Assembly (NCBI GenBank): GCA_947494035.1 | Contig: CANLTN010000024.1 | Location: forward strand, 1-64,000 | Length of the DNA: 64,000 nucleotides | Reading direction: 5' to 3' | Origin: Pseudovibrio sp947494035 | GTDB lineage: Bacteria > Pseudomonadota > Alphaproteobacteria > Rhizobiales > Stappiaceae | In this document: positions 60,731 to 64,000 of the stretch, piece after piece | How the letters are laid out: each line of letters opens with the position of its first letter | Numbering within the stretch: position 1 is the stretch's first letter | Translations under genes and position numbers: made by a program | The notes under the pieces: model-generated | What the model saw: the letters and a program-made list of their open reading frames with translations, nothing else | What the model was told of the DNA's origin: nothing | Database searches by the model: none

Positions 60731-61636
60731 ATGAAAATTGTCATGATGGCGAGAAATGCCGAGCTTTACTCTCACCGACGCATAAAAGAGGCAGCTGAAT
60801 CTAGGGGGCATACGCTCGACGTCGTCAACACATTACGTTGTTACATGAATATTGCGTCCCGGCGTCCTGAGATTTATTACAACGGTGAAAAATTGACCGG
60901 GTATGATGCCGTTATTCCACGTATCGGCTCATCGGTCACTTTCTACGGTACAGCAGTGCTGCGCCAGTTCGAAATGATGGGCGTTTATCCTCTGAATGAA
61001 TCAGTGGCTATTGGCCGTTCGCGAGACAAATTGCGCTCAATGCAGTTGTTGGCGCGTGACGGTATCGGACTACCGGTGACGACATTCGCACATGATCCAA
61101 AACAGACCGAGGAAGTGCTTGCGCTTGCGGGTGGGGCACCTCTTGTAATCAAGCTTTTGGAGGGCACTCAAGGAATCGGTGTTGTGTTGGCGGATACCGA
61201 CCGCTCCGCAAAGTCCGTGATCGAAGCGTTCCGCGGTGCAAAGGTAAACATCCTGGTACAGGAGTTTATTAAGGAAGCCGGGGGAACGGATATTCGAGCA
61301 CTGGTTATCGGTGGTAAGGTCGTTGCCGCTATGCAAAGGACCGGAGCCGAAGGGGAGTTTCGTTCTAATCTCCACAGAGGTGGGAACGCTCAAATGATCA
61401 AAATTTCTCAGGAAGAGCGTTCAACAGCCATCCGTGCGGCAAAATCTATGGGCCTAAATGTTTGCGGCGTTGATATGTTGCGTGCCAACCATGGGTCAGT
61501 TGTCATGGAAGTCAACTCCTCGCCTGGTCTGGAAGGCGTAGAAAAAGCAACCGGAATTGATATTGCTGGCAAGATCATCGAATTCCTTGAGAAGAATGCC
61601 GGCCCAGGAAAGACAAAGACGCGAGGAAAAGGTTGA
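60731..61636 (+). CDS. rimK: RimK family ATP-grasp alpha-L-glutamate ligase
   Basis: This 301-aa ATP-grasp ligase has the ATP-binding stretch PLVIKLLEGTQGIGV, TDIRALVIGGKVVAAMQR, and the metal-binding MEVNSSPG. RimK adds glutamates to the C-terminus of ribosomal protein S6. ATG 60731 has AGGGATA upstream. Its end overlaps the AstE-like gene by one base. The neighbouring RimB-like gene supports the S6 role; other glutamate ligase roles are possible. Confidence 0.87.
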   Translation: MKIVMMARNAELYSHRRIKEAAESRGHTLDVVNTLRCYMNIASRRPEIYYNGEKLTGYDAVIPRIGSSVTFYGTAVLRQFEMMGVYPLNESVAIGRSRDKLRSMQLLARDGIGLPVTTFAHDPKQTEEVLALAGGAPLVIKLLEGTQGIGVVLADTDRSAKSVIEAFRGAKVNILVQEFIKEAGGTDIRALVIGGKVVAAMQRTGAEGEFRSNLHRGGNAQMIKISQEERSTAIRAAKSMGLNVCGVDMLRANHGSVVMEVNSSPGLEGVEKATGIDIAGKIIEFLEKNAGPGKTKTRGKG

Positions 61637-62697
61637 TGTCGGAGAGAACTGCAAAGCAGCCTCCATTTGAAATCGGGGAGGAGAAGGTCGCTCCGGGGAC
61701 ACGCCAGACGGTGAATCTCCCGGTAAGCGTCCTCTCGGACCACACTCCCGTTTCCATGTCAGTTCACGTTGTACATGGCCGTCACGCAGGGCCAACGGTA
61801 TTTGTAAGCGCAGCAATTCATGGTGATGAAGTAATTGGTGTTGAAATTGTCAGGCGATTGCTTCGCACGGCAGGCCTTAAAAGCATGAAGGGAACGCTTC
61901 TCACTATTCCGATTGTCAACACGTTCGGCTTTATGAGCCACTCAAGATACTTGCCTGATCGCCGGGATCTGAACCGCTCATTTCCCGGCAGTCCAACAGG
62001 ATCATTGGCATCACGGTTGGCTCATATCTTTATGGAACAAATCGTTTCGAAATCGGATCTCGGGATCGATTTGCACTCCGCCGCCATCCACCGCGCCAAC
62101 CTTCCACAAATACGCGTAAACCCATCTCGGCCAGAGATCTTGGAGTTGGCTCAAATTTTTGGAGCGCCTTTGACTTTGACTTCAAATGTCAGGCCCGGGT
62201 CATTGCGTGAGGCGGCACAAGAGCAGAATGTGGATGTTCTTCTGTATGAGGGAGGTGAAGGCCTGCGATTTGACGAATTTGCAGTACGCGCCGGGGTCTC
62301 TGGTATTCTGCGGGTGATGCGTCATCTTGGAATGCTTCCTAAGAAGAGCCCGTCAAAATCCAAACCCAAATCCAGAACCATCCAGTCGAGATCAAGCAGT
62401 TGGCTCAGAGCCCCAGCTGGGGGTCTACTTCGAACTCACAAAAATATCGGTGAAGAAGTTTCTGTCGGTGATTTGTTGGGAGTTATTTCTGATCCCTTCG
62501 GAGAAGTTGAAACAGAAATTTTAGTGGAGCGGGCGGGTCTTCTGATCGGACGTACAAACTTGCCAATTGTGAACGAAGGCGATGGACTGTTCCACATCGC
62601 CTACATAAACGATCGCATCGACGCAGAAGCCCAGATTGACGCGCTAACCGCCCAACTGGAAGAAGACGCGCTCCTCGACGAGGATGAAATCATTTGA
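61636..62697 (+). CDS. succinylglutamate desuccinylase/aspartoacylase family zinc enzyme
   Basis: This 353-aa protein has the M14-like zinc carboxypeptidase fold: zinc ligands H62 and E65 in HGDE, H147 in DLHS, and the substrate motif RDLNR near 110-114. The C-terminal third is a beta domain. In this position, next to RimK and RimB, such enzymes recur in many genomes and may remove or trim acyl-glutamate. Its true substrate is not known. Confidence 0.82.
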   Translation: MSERTAKQPPFEIGEEKVAPGTRQTVNLPVSVLSDHTPVSMSVHVVHGRHAGPTVFVSAAIHGDEVIGVEIVRRLLRTAGLKSMKGTLLTIPIVNTFGFMSHSRYLPDRRDLNRSFPGSPTGSLASRLAHIFMEQIVSKSDLGIDLHSAAIHRANLPQIRVNPSRPEILELAQIFGAPLTLTSNVRPGSLREAAQEQNVDVLLYEGGEGLRFDEFAVRAGVSGILRVMRHLGMLPKKSPSKSKPKSRTIQSRSSSWLRAPAGGLLRTHKNIGEEVSVGDLLGVISDPFGEVETEILVERAGLLIGRTNLPIVNEGDGLFHIAYINDRIDAEAQIDALTAQLEEDALLDEDEII

Positions 62698-63040
62698 CCG
62701 TGGTGAGGATGGTCCGCGCGCAATCGTGTATCATCGTCCAATTATCTGAAGTCAGCCCATCCATGAAAGTCATGAAAACCTGCACGGCAGGAAAACGGCC
62801 GGTTTGTATACCTATTAAAGGTGCATTTCCTCGGCAACGCCCAAAAATGGGGGATTACCGCCTCTCTCAACTACTTTATGGCTAGGTTGTGATATCCCAG
62901 CCTTCGACGAAGCATAACTAGTAGTAAGTTTGAGTTGTAGTGTAGATATTACCGTCAACAGAGATCGCGAATATTATAAATAACCACCGCAAAATACACT
63001 GTTACATTTTATAATATGGTTTATCCGCTAAAGTACTAAA
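62698..63040. other. AT-rich intergenic region before the channel gene
   Basis: No gene is supported in this 343-bp gap; a plus-strand frame at 62694-62885 overlapping the previous stop has no motif. The second half is AT-rich and should hold the promoter of the following gene. Confidence 0.4.
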
Positions 63041-64000
63041 ATGGATAAGAATATGGAGATTTTTGCAACCTGGACTTCAGAGTTTCAGGACCTATTATCT
63101 ACATATATCGTTCGACCATGGACGCTGTATCAGTTGCTGATCATTTTGGGCTGCTTTGCGATTGCATACTTCGTTTCACAGCTTATCGAACCGTGGTTTG
63201 AAGAGCGGGCCCGCAAGATCCGTGGTAATCCAAACCTTTTGAGGATTATCGTCGCTCTATTGCGGCGAACCCAATGGATACTGTTTCTTATTCTCCTTTG
63301 GGTCACACACAATGTAATTATAGCAAGCACTTGGCAAAGCCGTTCTTACATTCTTACAACTGCTCTTATTCTTGCCTCTGTTTGGCTAACAGTGACAGTT
63401 TTGAGTCGGATAATCCGGAATAAGACGCTCGCAAGAACCATAGCTATCTGTGCATTTGTCTATTTCGCGGTTGGCATCCTTGGCCTTCGAGAGGAGGTGA
63501 ACCAGTTTCTTGACAGTTTTGCTGTCAACTTGGGCGAACTTAGAATCTCATCTCTCTTAGTTCTTCGTATTGTAATTTTCACAGGGCTGTTGCTGTGGTT
63601 GGCAAATGTCTTTGGCAAATTGTTTGAGAACCAGATTGCCCGCCTTGATGACCTTTCGCCTTCACTAAGAGTTTTGATTGGTAAAGTGCTACATATCGGC
63701 CTGATTATTCTGGCCTTGGTGCTAGCCATTTCTGCAGCGGGAATCGATTTAACCGCATTTACCATCCTGTCTGGTGCCATCGGTCTAGGTATCGGAATTG
63801 GACTTCAAAAGGTCGTATCGAATTTTCTATCAGGTATCATCATTCTAAGTGATAAATCGATAAAACCGGGCGATACGATCGAGTTGGGAGATACAGTTGG
63901 TTGGATAAGGGAACTGCATGCCCGTTATGTGTCCGTGATTACAAGAGACGGGCGTGAGTACCTTGTACCCAATGAGGATTTTATCACACAGCAAGTCGTC
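63041..64000 (+). CDS. MscS family mechanosensitive channel (partial, 3' end outside window)
   Basis: The 320 residues in the window show about five to six membrane helices and then the MscS core: the glycine/alanine-rich pore helix TILSGAIGLGIGIGLQKVVSNFLSG and the start of the cytoplasmic beta domain (KPGDTIELGDTVGWI, REYLVPNEDFI). It opens under membrane tension during osmotic downshift. ATG 63041 is taken; ATG 63053 is an alternative. The gene runs off the end. Confidence 0.88.
   Translation, partial: MDKNMEIFATWTSEFQDLLSTYIVRPWTLYQLLIILGCFAIAYFVSQLIEPWFEERARKIRGNPNLLRIIVALLRRTQWILFLILLWVTHNVIIASTWQSRSYILTTALILASVWLTVTVLSRIIRNKTLARTIAICAFVYFAVGILGLREEVNQFLDSFAVNLGELRISSLLVLRIVIFTGLLLWLANVFGKLFENQIARLDDLSPSLRVLIGKVLHIGLIILALVLAISAAGIDLTAFTILSGAIGLGIGIGLQKVVSNFLSGIIILSDKSIKPGDTIELGDTVGWIRELHARYVSVITRDGREYLVPNEDFITQQVV

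Noticed and set aside
1..64000. CRISPR arrays, tRNA or rRNA genes, prophage
   Set aside because: No regularly spaced repeats, tRNA-like cloverleaf ends (CCA, GGTTCGA loop context) or phage structural genes were noticed by eye; a tRNA scan could still find one.

Overview
The window reads as a chromosomal segment of a medium-GC, respiratory and metabolically versatile alphaproteobacterium. Clues are the norCBQD cluster with a Crp/FNR-type regulator, a rhizobial-style dispersed palindromic repeat, an IS5/IS427-type element, many acyl-CoA dehydrogenases and TetR regulators, and an oligopeptide ABC system. A marine Pseudovibrio/Stappia-like genome would fit, but this is inference from gene content, not a database match. 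No rRNA, tRNA, CRISPR array or prophage was seen.

Layout. 0-4.7 kb: a terminator entering from the left, a large non-coding stretch, a copper P-type ATPase with YHS and heavy-metal domains, a 2-oxoglutarate/Fe(II) oxygenase and a TetR regulator, all on the minus strand. 4.9-16.6 kb: a plus-strand acyclic-terpene (citronellate/geranyl-CoA) catabolic cluster, atuA-atuE-atuH-SDR-atuC-atuD-atuF-second acyl-CoA dehydrogenase. Activation (AtuH), alpha-beta dehydrogenation (AtuD type), biotin-dependent carboxylation (AtuC/AtuF) and hydration (AtuE) form one route, divergent from the TetR gene. Two copies of a ~105-bp repeat bracket the cluster. 16.6-25.7 kb: mixed genes, namely a cytosolic trypsin-like peptidase, an exported protein, an LCAD-like dehydrogenase, a YeeE/YedE-type sulfur transport pair with a small phosphatase-like protein, an IMPase-family enzyme, a peroxiredoxin, a GST divergent from a WYL regulator across a perfect palindrome, and an AT-rich unknown membrane protein.

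25.8-36.1 kb: a MacAB-like tripartite export system on the minus strand, a 0.65-kb non-coding gap, and a complete five-gene oligopeptide/dipeptide ABC importer closed by a terminator. 36.4-42.4 kb: a nitric oxide reduction locus with an NnrR-like regulator, norC, norB, norQ, norD and two small membrane-protein genes, ending at a strong terminator. A candidate NnrR box sits exactly at -41.5 relative to a predicted norC start site. 42.5-47.1 kb: a carbohydrate porin, an SDR flanked by two different IS3-family remnants, and a cytochrome c gene overlapping a Tat-exported aldonolactone oxidoreductase gene.

47.2-54.8 kb: an amino-acid module with a DUF819 permease, a fold-type III PLP enzyme, a TetR regulator, a tandem-domain Asp/Glu racemase whose first domain has lost one catalytic cysteine, aspartase, and a dicarboxylate/amino-acid symporter. 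Together these could turn D- or L-aspartate into fumarate. 54.8-59.8 kb: an AT-rich area with a divergent MASE1 histidine kinase/LuxR-type response regulator pair, a four-cysteine exported protein, and a frameshifted IS5-family element that abuts a truncated mgtE. 59.9-64 kb: an operon of an unknown 93-aa protein, a RimB-like retropepsin, RimK and an AstE/aspartoacylase-like zinc enzyme, followed by an MscS channel gene cut by the window end.
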